From: Sciurus carolinensis
Lineage: Eukaryota; Chordata; Mammalia; Rodentia; Sciuridae
Length of the DNA: 64,000 nucleotides
Assembly (NCBI RefSeq): GCF_902686445.1
Contig: NC_062232.1
Location: 69,209,440-69,273,439 of the forward strand
Direction: 5' to 3'
Positions 1 through 12,290 of this stretch are shown piece by piece. The position numbers and the translations under genes were made by a program. Below the pieces are notes generated by a model that saw only the letters and a list, made by a program, of their open reading frames with translations, did no database searches and was not told where the DNA came from. The stretch's first letter is position 1. Each line of letters begins with the position of its first letter.

Positions 1-1107
1 TATAACAAAACAAAAAATTGTAGTTTTCAACTCATACTCTCTTAATAGTTCATATCATTGACTGTGTCTCCCAAACATTGATTCACTTTAGCTGTTGGGA
101 CAAATCATATGTTTCTGTGAACTAGCTGAGTTGATGTGGTTCTAACTATTTTATTTTAACAACTTGTCATCAATCTCCAGACCAAGCAGTTAGAAGTTCA
201 TGATTGCTTTCTTTTAGGAATTCAGTGCAAGCAGATCTGTGTGATTAATTCCTTTGGGCTTTTGCTTGAAGATGCTCTGCTTGATATTTTTGGAGAGGAA
301 GTTCTTGGTACCAGATATTTAATCTGAGAAAATCTTGGAATATCAGAAACATTTGACATTGTATCTATCTTTCCTACTTGAAACACTTTCTTCACAATGC
401 TGCCAAAATGGCACACTTTCTGATTTCTCCTCTACATCAATGTCTGTTTTAGCTCAGGTACATTTTGTGTTATATCTTTTGGACATTTGTTTTCATACTG
501 TCAATGTCTGAAGTGAATTTCACAGTTGACACTTGGACTCTTCTGAATGAGAGATAGAATATTTATGAAACTAATGAAAAGCATCTAAACTCAACCTAGA
601 GTTCTTTCATTCCAAGATGTTATTTCTGACAATATAACCAATAGAAGTGCATTTATTTGAAAACTAGACTTATTCATTACTTATAACCTATCTTTATAGT
701 ATCTATCGCATTACATATCTCTTTATTCATAAACATATATAAAATCATTTTATTTTCATGAATCTGCATTTTATTTCTGCTTTTCCCTTCCTAGACACTC
801 TGAAAACCTTCTACCTATAATTTTAAGTAGTACTTTCCCTTGTTTGTCCTAATGAATTAGTCTCTACCTTCATTTCCTTTCTTTCTTCTTTTAAAGTATT
901 CTTTATCATTTACAAAATCACAAAAGTAGCACATGCTTGTTGAATCAATTGAAACTATGTGAAAATGTATAAACATAAGTTAATAGTGTATTCTTTCTTC
1001 CCTCAACCCATTTCTGCATTTAAATTGCATATTTTGATGAGGTAGCTCATATTACAAATTGGATGTTGTACACAGTATTCATTATTAAGTGTTTGTGAAA
1101 ATTTTCT
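1..1107. other. unannotated AT-rich DNA
   Basis: No gene or repeat family recognised. The only open frame of note (222-416, reverse) lacks any family resemblance and is probably chance. Intergenic or intronic. Confidence 0.5.
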
Positions 1108-1175
1108 GAGGATTATTTATTTATTTACTTATTTATGGTGTTGGGGATTGAACCTAGAGTTTAACAGGCTTCTTT
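1108..1175 (-). repeat. ID-type SINE fragment
   Basis: A TTTATTTATTTACTTATTTATGG-like run is followed by GTTGGGGATTGAACCTAGAG. This is the reverse complement of the 3' half and B-box of the sciurid tRNA-derived SINE. The body breaks off at about 1175, so only part of the element survives. Confidence 0.4.
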
Positions 1176-1537
1176 CTATAACCAATTATTTTTCTATCAT
1201 TATTTCCAGTTGGGGAAAATGTAATATCCAACTTGGGGAGAAAAAAAGATAAGATGTTTAAGACAGTCACCACAGGAAGAACAGGGGAGATATTGAAAAA
1301 CATCTATAGTTTCTTACAGACAATCTTAGATCATTGTACAGAAGAAAAAAGATAGCCCTGATTTTCCCCAGGCATTATGTTTTAGCATGGTAGCTATTCC
1401 TAGGTTTCACAAGGCCTTAAAGGAGGCTGTGGAAGAAAATTGGAGCAAAGATTTTAGCCCCTTTGTCCCATATTCTTCTTTCAGGAAGTTACTAATTAGG
1501 ACAACATTGTCCATGAGGAAACTTTGAGGATGGCCTT

Positions 1538-1966
1538 TGTTTTAGTCAGTTTTTTTTTTTTTTCACTACTGTAACTAAAAAACCTTACAAGAACAATTCT
1601 ACAGGAGGAAATGTTTCCTTGGAACTCAGTTTCAGAGGTCTCAGTCCACGGACAGCTGCCTCCATTGCACTGGACCTCAAATGTGGCAGAACGACTTGGT
1701 GGAAGAGTGTAGTGGAGGAAAGTGGCTCAGAACATGGCTACCAGGAAGCAAAGAGGGCCTACACTCAGAATACAAAATATCTAACTCAACGGCACACCTG
1801 CAATGACCAACCTCCTCTACCTACACCTTAACCTGTCTACAGTTATCACCCAGTTAATCCCTATCAGAAGATGAAATCTCTCAAAACCCAGTCTTTTCAC
1901 CTCTAAACATTCTTGCATTGTTTCACACATGAGCTTTTAGGGAACCCTCATACCTAAACCATAACA
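1538..1966 (-). mobile_element. solo LTR, MaLR (MST-like) type
   Basis: Read on the reverse strand it starts TGTTATGGTTTAGGTATGAG and ends CTGACTAAAACA, with TG...CA termini and the MaLR-style block AGACCTCTGAAAC upstream of the 3' end. The flanks GCCTT (1533-1537) and GCTTT (1967-1971) form a 4-of-5 match, consistent with the 5-bp target duplication of ERVL/MaLR elements. An internal T-run (about 1550-1563) is the reverse of an A-rich stretch near the LTR end. The open frame at 1619-1831 lies wholly inside this LTR and is not a gene. Confidence 0.75.
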
Positions 1967-2394
1967 GCTTTTTAGTGATGAAGTGGGATATTAGATATGC
2001 TTCTATAGGCTTCCTGATAGTTAGACTCTATGAGGGAATATGAAGTGGGGTACCCAAAGTATGACAAGATTATAACATTGTCTAGAAATCACCAGCACCT
2101 GAAACCAATCAGCTTGGGAATAGCAGTCAAAAAGACTTTGAGGTTTATAGTTTATTTTCTTTAGGAGCCAGTCCTCAGAAACAAAATCAAGCTTATTAAT
2201 CGAATCACTTTAGAAGTCTGTGACTATCTAGAAAACAGGTCTCTGTCACCCTGAGAATACATAAACTTTGTCAACTGATGCTGACATGCACAAAGGAAAC
2301 AATTCTGTGTCAACATTTATTACAAAGAGCTACCTAAAAGAGCCAGTTCTTCATATTCATGCGTGAACATGGTGGAAATCACTTAAATGCTGTA
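1967..2394. other. unannotated interval
   Basis: Nothing recognisable on either strand between the MaLR LTR and the MIR copy. Confidence 0.4.
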
Positions 2395-2530
2395 TATCTC
2401 AGTTTCTTAATTTATGAAAGGAGATGGTAATAGTACTTACAAGTTTACTGTGAGGATTAGGTGAATTTTTTATTTGAGCACTTAGAATACAGACTGCTGC
2501 ACAGTAGGAACTATATGTTAGCTCTTATTC
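2395..2530 (+). repeat. MIR SINE fragment
   Basis: Carries the MIR central and 3' signature in order: CTCAGTTTCTTAATTTATGA, then a TAATAGTACTTAC stretch, GTGAGGATTAGGTGAATT, and a GCACTTAGAATACAG / GCACAGTAGGAACT / TGTTAGCTCTTATT 3' part. The 5' tRNA-like part is not visible. Confidence 0.75.
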
Positions 2531-2667
2531 AGTTTGGACTATCTACATTTATGCAGTAGAGATAATTCTTTCCCAACAACCTGTCTTTCTTCTGCTACTC
2601 ACTAGAATGGAGACTACAGATGAGATCAGTGATAGAAGCTAAAATTCTTTGACAATCTAACTTGCAA

Positions 2668-2830
2668 TATATAAATAAATATATATATATTCATATATAC
2701 ACATAATATTCTGTAAAATATATAATTATCTTTCACATTATATATATGTACAGTTATATAGTTTTTGTATGTATATGCACATACACACATTTGCATATAT
2801 ACACATATGTGTGTATACATATATATTTAT
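2668..2830. repeat. AT/CA-rich microsatellite
   Basis: Interrupted (TA)n and (CA)n-type dinucleotide runs with TATATACACATA and CACATACACACAT patches. Low complexity; the reverse open frame here is an artefact of it. Confidence 0.85.
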
Positions 2831-3897
2831 TCTGTCTTGAACAAAAAACTTTCCTAGAGACTCAAAATTTATTATATACTAGTACTTTGTAAATATGTTT
2901 GAATTAACACTATTTGTGTCTTTCATGAGTTCACAAATTTTAACCATATTGTCTTTTACTTATCTCCAGATGATCAAGGCCTAATGTTTTAGCTATCCTT
3001 TTTATTGGCTGTATATTAACAGAGCTTTTAGGATTAATTATAATGACAAGACATAGCAAATGCTAACTCAAGTTTGCAACCACATGAATAAAGACAATTT
3101 TGCATAAAAGTGATTGCTCTAGACAGAGATGTTTAAAATGATCAAAGACTATTCCAGTTCCAATTCTTGTTATAACATTCTTTGAACACTGACCTGGTAT
3201 GACACATTGCTTCATTAATTAGTATAGGATGAGCCGCTGAATTTTCATTTGAAAATCAGTGTTAACTAATGAACATACATCTATTTAATGAAGGAATAGC
3301 AGTGACAATTGAGAACTTTGTTGTTTTAAGAAAAAAAATCTTCGAACAAATCTCAAAAGAAAGCAAAAAGAAAAGTAGAGATTGGTCACAAATAGAGAAT
3401 ACTTGTTTTAAAAGGTAAGTTTATTTCTAAATTTGTTTATGGCTATTTGTGAAACAGTTAGTGAGTTCAAAGTTTATTCAGTGGTTGACTGCAGCATAGA
3501 TGGTCTTAAGACTTTGGGACATGCTCACCATGAATTTTCCAGTATTTTTAGAAAGTGATCTATCTAGACTTGTTATATAAACACCTCTTACATAAAATCT
3601 CTGAGTGGCAAAAAGACAATTTGGGGACTGCACAGGAAAATTAGACAACAATTTTATGGAACAGAATATTGCATTGATTTCTGAATGGTGTTTTAGAAGC
3701 TGTAATTTTAAATAAAATGATTAAATAGCAAGCTCAGTTTGTTTATCAGTGTTTCTGTTAGTTTTCCATTTTCCAAAGCCCTTGTAGCATTGTAGTTTTT
3801 TTTGCATAAGTAAATCATTTCAATTGTACAAACTCTATAACTCTTTATATTATTACCCAAAACTCCCAGATACTTAAAAGTAATCATTCCTAAACAT
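2831..3897. other. unannotated AT-rich DNA
   Basis: No gene, RNA gene or repeat family recognised. The reverse open frame at 3708-3908 runs into the adjacent MIR and has no recognisable domain. Confidence 0.4.
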
Positions 3898-4020
3898 TTT
3901 TTGAGCACTCACCATGTGCCAAGCACCAACATGTATGGTTTATATACATTATTTCATTTAAACTTCAATCTTATAACAATCTTGTGAAGAATTACATTAT
4001 TATTCCTGTCATTCCCACAA
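3898..4020 (-). repeat. MIR SINE fragment, reverse
   Basis: Reads as the reverse complement of MIR: GAGCACTCACCATGTGCCAA, then TATACATTATTTCATTTAAAC, then ATAACAATCTTGTGAAGAAT, matching the tail-to-core order of MIR in antisense. Confidence 0.65.
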
Positions 4021-4324
4021 ATTACATCACATATATGATGATGGTTCCATAATTTTATAATGGAGCTCTAAAATTCCTATCACCTAATGGCATCTTAGCC
4101 ATCATAAGATAGTAGCAAAATGCATTACTCATATGTTTCTGGTGATGCTAATGGAAACAAATATAGTGCCTTACCATTCACATAAATGTAGAGCACATTC
4201 AATTATATCATACAAAATATTTAATAACAATAAATGACTGTTATTGATTTATGTATTTATTATAATATATTTTGTCACTATTTTAGAGTTTATTTCTTCT
4301 ACTTATAAAACAATTAACTGTAAA

Positions 4325-4635
4325 ACATTTTCAGGCATGTCCTTCAGGAGGTATTATAGAAGAAGGAATTGTTATCATCAGAGATGTCAGCTCCATGTAT
4401 GTTATCCTGAAGACCTTTCACTGGGACAAGATGTACAGTTGGAAGCAGTGATACTGATGATCATTACTCTATGTAGAGCTAAGCTAATGTATGTATCTGT
4501 ATCTTGCTTTTAAACAAATGTTTAAAATTTAAAAAAAATCTTTTTGAAAATAAGAAATTGAAAAAATTTTATAGACATAGGATATAAATGAAAATAATTT
4601 GATAGAGCTACACAATATTTGTATTTTAATCTTTT
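4325..4635 (+). mobile_element. Tigger-type DNA transposon relic
   Basis: The run from TTCAGGCATGTCCTTCAGGA through GATGTCAGCTCCATGTATGT, GAAGACCTTTCACTGGGACA and an A-rich trailing part resembles the non-coding interior of TcMar-Tigger elements as I remember them. No terminal inverted repeat was located, so the subfamily is open. The open frame 4244-4513 lies across it and is not a real gene. Confidence 0.45.
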
Positions 4636-7094
4636 TTAATCTGGGGTTTATTAAAAAGAAAAAGAAACAAAAAAATTAAACATTTTACAAGTTTAAAAGT
4701 AAAAATGTTTAGAGGTCTTAGAGATAAGAGGTCTTATACATGGCCTGCACAAATCAGAAGTTGAAATCATGCTAAATATGATGGTATTTATACATTTTTT
4801 ATTTCCACATAAGCACTCAAATAACAACTCAAAGTTGTATTATTTTCTATATAATTGGAAACCCAAAGTAAAATAAAACAAAAACATGTGACTAAATGGT
4901 AGTCGAATAAGCTGATGTATAATCAAGATAATTAGCTGTATTCTCATATCAACTTATTTTCAAATAAAATTATAACCTGCTTAAAAGAGAACAATTGCAT
5001 ATTTTCTGTATAAGTAAAAATCGATGTATTCCATTATTGTCAAATTTTCTTGGAGTAAAGGTATGACCATACTAAACTGACCCGTAAAATGAACTATTCC
5101 TGAATAAAACCTGAAGCAATAGATCTTAATCAGCATAAAGATGTGCAAAATGTATGTTGGGAGAGTGATAAGCAGTGTCAGAGACCTTTTGATATTCATG
5201 CTACGGTAATGAAGCCAATGGGTATATCAGCACTCCTGCAGGCAAGATCTCTAATACCTATAGTTATTCATAATTATGCCCTGAAAATATCATTCAGGCA
5301 AAATCAGTGCGGGAAGGCAGTTAATTTCTGTTTTACATTTAGCCTGGTCCTTAGAAGTTATGTCCTAGAATATTAATCTGTTTTCCCATCCCTTGACCTT
5401 AAGTCTCTCTTTTCCCTCTACTCTTTTCAAGTCTATATTTAATCAACAACTCTGCCCACTGTCCACTGCTGAGCAAGATAGGTCTGGTAATAAGGGAACA
5501 AAAAGTAAAGGAAATGGCAATATTGTCCAAACTTCCTTGTATTTTTCTTATTGCCTAGTAATTTGGCTCTAGGGACTTCCTCCATATGATCTTTTGGTGG
5601 TAAATGTCCTCGCTGTATTATAGCATAAAGAATTCAGATGGAAGTTACATCTGGCTAGCGTAAAAACACTTCTATCAAAAATGATCTTTAAGATGGAAGA
5701 AAAACTAACAAATAAGTTTGCAGGTTGATAACAGAAAAATTTGTTTTTATCCATGCCAATAATATAGAAAGAAATAGAAATTAATGTCATACAGATATAA
5801 ATATGCAGGTATATAAAGTTTATTCAAATAAATATTTATTTCACTTATTTTAGGTTTTAATCTACATTTTTATATTTATGACTTGATTAATATGTCACAG
5901 ATTGCCAAGAATAAAAAAAAATAATGATTTGCAGTGTTATAGAGGTGGGACAAAGTGTGTTATTATATACTGGTAAAGGAAGGCTAAATTGATACAACTT
6001 CTTTGGAGGTTAAATAATCAATACCTATCAAAAGTAAAACAGCTAATGTTCAAAGTTTCTATAAAACAGAAAGTGTACAAGCACATATGGATAAGTGTGT
6101 TTGCTGAAGCACAATGTGGAATAAGAAAAGTTGGAGGTAAACAAAATGTATGATGTCATTTGGTAGTTAAGTGAATTATGGTCTTTCTGGAAAACTATGT
6201 AGCCATTAAAATGAATGAAATGTATATGTGAATTGAAATAGGATGCTCATGTTAAATTTAAGAAAAAATGATACTCAGTAATATATATATTTTGAGGTAA
6301 GTATGTAGACAGATTCTAGCAAGGGGAGAGGGGAAGGAAAATAGGGCACACTCCATTTTGAATGGCAAAAGAATACTCCACCTCAGGTGAGGGAAAATCC
6401 TGCTCATAAATCATCTCTTTCACAATCAGAGACTACCTTTGTAAAACTAAAGAAATCAGTGTAACCAATTTAAGGGATTTTACAACTTTGGAGCATATGC
6501 AGAGCACTGAGGCACTGTCATTTGGGTAACCCCTGGCTCACAGTAATATAATTTACATTGTGGTTTTGCCTCTTCCATTGGTTTCACTATGATACTTATG
6601 GAAAAGTTTCCAACATGTCAAAATCAGTGCAGGCACATTAAGCCATGATGGAAAACTGCAGTCATTGCCCCAAATACATAATATATGAGGAGGGACGTTT
6701 CCATGACCAAATGTAAAAACTTGGCACATGGAAAATTCCAGACTGCTTTCTCTCTTGAGACAGCCCAATCCAAGTTCCCTGTTTCACTTCACTAGAAACC
6801 CTTTATGCTTATTGTACATATAACTCCTGATGGAAATCTTTCTTTTGAGAAAACAAAAACCAAGAAAATTATTGCCTGTTGACATGTAGAGTAGGATTCT
6901 ATTTTGTGTAAATTACTATATATTCGTTTTCTAAGTCTGGAAAGATACATTCAACTTTAAGAGTAGTTATTCTTGCAGAGTAAGAATGATAATGACAGGG
7001 AGATCTCTTATTTGATATAATGTATCTTTTCACCTTTGGAATCATTTACAAGTGTCGTTTTGGTAATTACATAAATAAATTTTGAATGCTTTTC
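4636..7094. other. unannotated interval, possible old repeat at about 6310-6800
   Basis: No gene recognised. The part from about 6310 to 6800 is less AT-rich than its surroundings and has the texture of an old LTR, but I found no matching ends or target duplication. The rest is plain AT-rich sequence. Confidence 0.35.
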
Positions 7095-7110
7095 AAAATT
7101 ACATCATATA

Positions 7111-7231
7111 GGGGCTGGGGTTGTGGTTCAGTAGTAGAACCAGTGGTGAGACATTGTTTTAGATTCTCAGCACCACATAAAAAATAAATAAATAAAAAAG
7201 TTATTATAAAAAGAAAAAAGAATAATATTTA
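7111..7231 (+). repeat. ID-type tRNA-derived SINE
   Basis: GGGGCTGGGGTTGTGGTTCA (A-box side) and CTCAGCACCACATAAAAAAT (end of the tRNA part), followed by an A/T-rich tail, are diagnostic of the sciurid ID-type SINE. It lies between AAAATTACATCATATA (7095-7110) and AAAATTACCTCATATA (7232-7247), a 15-of-16 target-site duplication. Confidence 0.93.
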
Positions 7232-7565
7232 AAAATTACCTCATATACATATGTGTATACATTATATTTTACATGTTCATTCAGTAAAAAGTTTGTTGCT
7301 ATTCTTCTGTCATACAGATTGTTTTTGCATGTTAGCCCTGTTGAATGCCAGATATATGGTGTCAAGAAATACACTAGCATGTTTGAGAACTTGCCTTCCT
7401 AATTTGTCAGTTCTTTGAGAACAGTAGTGATATCTTTAAATCTAAAACATTCCTAACATAGTAGGAGTCCATTGAAAGTGAATGACTGACAGATCTATGC
7501 AAATAGGCTAAATGCTTCTACTGAATTCCACTGGGAAGAGCAATTTTACTTAGCTTTTTGTTACA

Positions 7566-7712
7566 CTAGGCTTGTCCTCAGACCAGCAGCATAATTCCCA
7601 ATAGGGCACATCTTAGAAAGAGAGTTTCAGAATGCCATTTTGGACCTAGTGAATCAGAACTTACATTTTAACAAGATCTATGAATGATTCTTATGTACAT
7701 TAAAGCTAAAAC
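7566..7712 (+). mobile_element. MER5-type (hAT-Charlie) relic
   Basis: Blocks CAGACCAGCAGCAT, CCTAGTGAATCAGAACTTAC, ATTTTAACAAGATCTATGAA and GATTCTTATGTACATTAAAG follow the order seen in MER5 non-autonomous hAT elements. Ends are eroded. Confidence 0.6.
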
Positions 7713-8515
7713 GAAGTGAGCAAGAACAAGGTGGAAATACAGATCCACTGCTTACATGAACATGGAATATATTCAGATTTAAAGGAATAACAAAATAACA
7801 TTAAAACATTAAATTTTTCTGCCGGCAGAATAATTTGGGTCAACCCATATTTTCTTTAACTTTCAGCCTCTTCAGCTGTAAAACAGGAAACTACATCAAA
7901 ATATGTAACTCAAGTTGTAATATGATTTTGAAACTACAAGCACTTGGGATTTTTATAGGTGACAGAAATTCATTTAAAATAAATTAGCATATTATACATT
8001 TGTAAGTTGGTCTTCACATGGAATACAAGTAGAATTAGAGGAAAAATCCATTGCTTGAATTAATGTAAAAATTTTATTTCTAAGAAAATAACAACCAGAA
8101 TGCATATTCTTTGTCTTCACTGTCATTATTCTTTGAAGTAGAAGCACAGAAGAGTAACCTGTCAAATTATTTCTTGACAGCATATATCCAGCATTCAACA
8201 ATGCTAACATTAAAAAGCAATGTCCATGACAGAAGAATTGCAACAAACATTTTTGCTGAAACATTAATTGGAGCCTCCTTTCTACCTAGCATTCTGTCAG
8301 TTACGTTGAACTCTAATATCTCACCACTACCACTGAGTTTGATGTCAGAGTACTTTTAATGTGGGTATGTAACAAACATTTTTATTCTCAACTGATACAA
8401 ATATGAAATGAGCACACTGATAGGGAAAAAAATATAAAGAGGCCACAGGTAAGTAGTCAGTGAGAAAGCAATTGAGTATATGGCAGTTATGATTAAAAGC
8501 TTTGATAAATATTGG
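7713..8515. other. unannotated interval
   Basis: Overlapping open frames on both strands (7992-8264 reverse, 8111-8359 forward) show no motif or codon pattern I recognise. Probably chance. Confidence 0.4.
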
Positions 8516-8516
8516 C

Positions 8517-8566
<50 letters not shown>
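8516..8566. repeat. (TG)n microsatellite
   Basis: A nearly pure GT/TG run with a single TTTG interruption near its left end. Confidence 0.98.
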
Positions 8567-8567
<1 letters not shown>

Positions 8568-8619
8568 CACAGCTTCAGAGGAATAGCAAACAATATAAAA
8601 GGGGCCAAAAAAGTCTTTG

Positions 8620-8832
8620 AAAGCCTGGCACTGTGGTGCATACCTGTAATCCCACCTACTGGGGAGTTCTAGGCAGGAAGATCACAAGCTCAGCCTAGGC
8701 AACTTAGAGAGGCCCTAAGCAATTAAGAGAGACCCTGTCTCATATGAAAAAATTAAAAGGGCTGGGGATATTGCTCAGTAGTTAAACACCCATGGGTTTA
8801 ATCCCTGGTACAAAAAAACAACAAAAAAAAGG
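8620..8832 (+). repeat. B1-dID dimeric SINE
   Basis: The left half has the 7SL/B1 signature: GCCTGGCACTGTGGTGCATA, CCTGTAATCCCACCTACT, AGAGACCCTGTCTCA. The right half is an ID monomer (GGGCTGGGGATATTGCTCAG ... AATCCCTGGTACAAAAAAAC). This dimer architecture is known from squirrel-related rodents and is one of the best taxonomic clues in the window. Confidence 0.93.
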
Positions 8833-8883
8833 AAAACACTCTAAATTTAACTCTTGATATTTCCACCTTAATGAGATTCAGGC

Positions 8884-8912
8884 TTTTTTTTTTTTTTTTT
8901 TTTTTTTTTTTT
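8884..8912. repeat. 29-base T homopolymer
   Basis: An uninterrupted T run. It could be the A-tail of a reverse-strand retroposon whose body is no longer recognisable. Confidence 0.95.
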
Positions 8913-11059
8913 CCATTTCAGTTAATGGCAACTCTTTCTTGCCAGTTGCTCAACCTCAATCCACAGAGTTATCATCAACCTTTCTCCTTTTGGCACACAT
9001 AATATGTATTAAAAATTCTGTTTACTGTGTCATAAGAATATATTCCTTAAAATTGTTCATTTCCACAATAATGAATAGTAACAGTTGATGGGTGTGCTCA
9101 TTATCCTGAGCCCTAGAAAGTTTCAGTCAATCAAAGATAAAGCTATTATATTTACGTGGCATGAAAGTAGGAATCAGAAGACTAATACAATATTTGCAAA
9201 ACTGAGCCCTAGTTTGAGGAATTTTTCCTTTACAACTTTTAAACAAAGTAACATCAAAATATTCATGTTTTCCATTACTTAAAATATTTTCTTGTTAATC
9301 AAAATTTCACTGCACTATAAATTATAAAATAGATGACTTAGAAGATCCTCCAAGCTTAGTCTAGCCTATTTCCTATCTCTAAGCATATTCTCCTAAATTT
9401 TTCCAGACAGTAAGAAATAAGATTGAACATGATTCTTAAAAATATTATACTTAACATATCTCAAAGGACAGATGATCACAATATCTCTTCTTCATTTAAA
9501 TGATTGCCACATTAGAGTGTTAATACCTCATAGTATATTTCTCATCTAGCCATCCTAGAAGGCTCAACTTCTGTTCCTCATTCATGGTCATATCTTATTC
9601 TTGAGTGTCCATTATGAAAAATTGCATACTAACTTTGTCAAAGCAAGTAAAATAAAAATTTACATCCCTTAGTGATGCTCCTTTTAGCTCTTAATAGTGT
9701 CTATAGTAATTATGGAATTTAAACCTGGGTTTTTCAGAGTGATTTTTCTGGTGAATTTTGTTAGATTGCTTTCTGCCTTTTTCAATTCCTCCCCAGAAAA
9801 GGGCTTGAGATGATTTCTATGAGAGAAATTATGTTCTCTCAATTGAGCAATTAATTTTACTTACCACAACTGACTACCTTACATTAGAATGTTAGCTAAG
9901 AGGCCTAATGAGTCTCTTAATTTCTATTTGTAGGTCATATCTGATTAAAGATAAAACAACTGCCAAACTAATATTTCATTCATATAAAGATGCATATGAA
10001 CACTTACTTGTCATTACCATAAGAGTGTAAAGAAATGTAGTGACTGTGACATTTAAAATAATTTTTTGTAATTTAGTAAAAACTCTAGCTCTTTTGGAGA
10101 ACCGAATCACATTTTAATTGAATGTTGAGAAACCTAACCAGAACACTGAGACAGCCTTTAGGTTGTGAAATGAACATGTATTCTCTTTTTAGCTCTCCTA
10201 TGGGTTTACCCATTGCATTAGAAGCAAAGTCATTTTAAGGTAATTAAATATTTCCTGTCTTATCCCTAATTATAGAAGGCAGAAAAATGTCAAGTTTAGG
10301 GCAAAGGGATTTCTGTGTCTAGTCAAAGCCAAAATATTTGTTAGATTACTAGCAATAATTTGCCCATTGTCTGATAAGTGCCTTTGATATTTTGTAATGT
10401 GTTATATCTACATTTTGATATGTTTTGTGCTTTATCTATGACTAGTGTTACTAAAACAATTGGGTACTACAGGTCTGAAAGAAGAAAAGTAACGCAAAAC
10501 TTGTTTTAACCAGAAATGTTAAGGGAAATTTTCAAATTGATTTGAATTATTTATGTTAATTAGTATGCTGAGAGTAGTGATGTAATACTACTTGTATGGT
10601 GGTGCTTCCCGCTCCCTCACATATACAATGATATCTGAAGAATTAATGTTTCCTTCTCAAAATCATTCTACAATGATTTTTTGAGATGATACTGAATGTA
10701 GGGCACATGGATGATACAAAATTATCAGATTACAGGAAATACTTTTGAATGATGTTAGGCAATGGAGATTAGACAAATATCCAAAAATGACATTTTATAT
10801 GTGTAATATGATTTAACACTTATAAAAACCCTTTAATTGCTGTTATCTCTAGTTTGAATGGAAAAAAGCTTAGGATCAGAAAAGTGACTTGGTTCAGGTT
10901 CAATGTTAAAAAATTTAAGTGACATTTAAGTCATTCTGACTCCAAAAAAACTCAAACTTAAATATTTTGCTATATTGTTGGTCTAAAGTACTACTGAAAA
11001 AAGGAAAACACATGTGATAGAGTAATACAGTAATAGAAGAGGTACTACTTTATCTGACA
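8913..11059. other. unannotated AT-rich DNA
   Basis: No gene recognised. About 10790-10960 has a faint reverse MIR flavour (TTAACACTTATAAAAACCC, then a GACTTGG stretch) that is too weak to call. Confidence 0.4.
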
Positions 11060-11280
11060 TATGTTTATATGACAGATTCACCATGCTAGGTATTTTTGGC
11101 ACATATTTTTATACTTTAATTCATTATTTATAACAATCTCACAAACTTTATTATGAACAATCTTTTTAGATGAAGAAAATGAGTCTTAATTAGATAATTT
11201 GATTATCTCAATGTCACATGGTTAAATGGAAGCACAGTTAATATTTAAACCATGTTTAGTTATATTTTGTTTTTTGACAC
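11060..11280 (-). repeat. MIR SINE, reverse, decayed
   Basis: Reverse-complement MIR order is visible: CATGCTAGGTATTTTTGGCA, TTCATTATTTATAACAATCTC, AGATGAAGAAAATGAGTC, CAATGTCACATGGTTAAATG, then TATTTAAACCATG. Confidence 0.6.
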
Positions 11281-12084
11281 AAACCCTCAAGCTCTTTCCA
11301 CTTATTTCAAATTTTTCCAATGTAGTACTTTGGAGAGTAGGCACTTAAATATTTCTTGAATGAACAAAAATGTTTTAAAAGATATTAAAAATCTTGACAA
11401 GCAGATGAATATTCAATCATTTTTTTAAGATGAGGGACAAAGATGATCCAAAGCATAGAAGTAGGTGTTTCCGGAGTTTTTTGACTGAAAATGAATAGTC
11501 CAATTTGGCTTAGGTGTTCAATATACATAGAATGTCATGGGAAGATAAGCTTGGCAAGAAGCCTAGTGAAAGAAATGATTTGAATGTTGAGGAAAGGACT
11601 TTCGCTGCATTTATCATAGTAAATAAAATTTATTATATAATAATTTCTTAAAATTAATTTTAATAATTTATTAAAATTCATTATAATAAATAAAATGCAG
11701 GTTTTTCTGAAGAGTGATAATATAAATTGAGGTTTTTTTGAAGAGTGATAATATAATTGTAATTGCTTTAGTTTAACAAATAGAACAGTGCTATCGATAA
11801 ACTGAGTAGGAAGTGATAGGAGAAAGGCAATATTGTATTCCTTTGGGAGAGAAGGACTTGAATTCCCAAAGAAAGTTGGAGCCACTGGGGCTGCAGAAGA
11901 TGCAAGGGACCTTGCAGAGGGTAAATTTATAAAATTATTATCTAATTGTTAAGGGAAAAAAGTTTACAAAGATGGTTCATCAGTTTGAAGTCTGGGAAAA
12001 AGGAAGAAATGAGGACAGTATTAATTCAGAAGGATCCTCTAGTTTAGGGTATTGGGAAAAAGAAATGACAATAACCTTAATAAA
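11281..12084. other. unannotated interval with a short local duplication
   Basis: Contains a near-tandem duplication of a TTTCTGAAGAGTGATAATAT-like unit (about 11700-11757) next to an AT-rich near-palindrome (about 11620-11695). The reverse open frame 11535-11885 crosses this and looks like chance. Confidence 0.45.
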
Positions 12085-12290
12085 TATAGGAGTTTACTAA
12101 ACATTTCCTGTATGACAGAGATTGTACTGAACTCATTCCTTGAAATATTTTATATCTAAAAACATCTTTATATGGTTAAATACAATTTTAATTCCACTTT
12201 ATATGTGGGGAACATTGGGTTTAGAGAAATTAAATAACTTACACAGTTCACACAGAAAGAAAATGAGAATTTATGACTTTCATATGAGTT
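12085..12290 (-). repeat. MIR SINE, reverse, decayed
   Basis: ACTAAACATTTCCTGTATGA, AGAGAAATTAAATAACTTAC and CACACAGAAAGAAAATGAGA follow reverse MIR order (body, then core). Strongly diverged. Confidence 0.6.

Noticed and set aside
6310..6800. Possible LTR or short gene with a 71-codon reverse frame
   Set aside because: No terminal TG/CA pair with duplication, no polyadenylation or TATA layout, and no protein motif, so left as unannotated.
8516..8566. CRISPR-like or regulatory tandem array
   Set aside because: A plain TG dinucleotide microsatellite; no array of spaced repeats exists anywhere in the window.
11535..11885. 116-codon reverse open frame
   Set aside because: Covers a local AT-rich duplication and near-palindrome; composition is AT-driven and no motif is visible.
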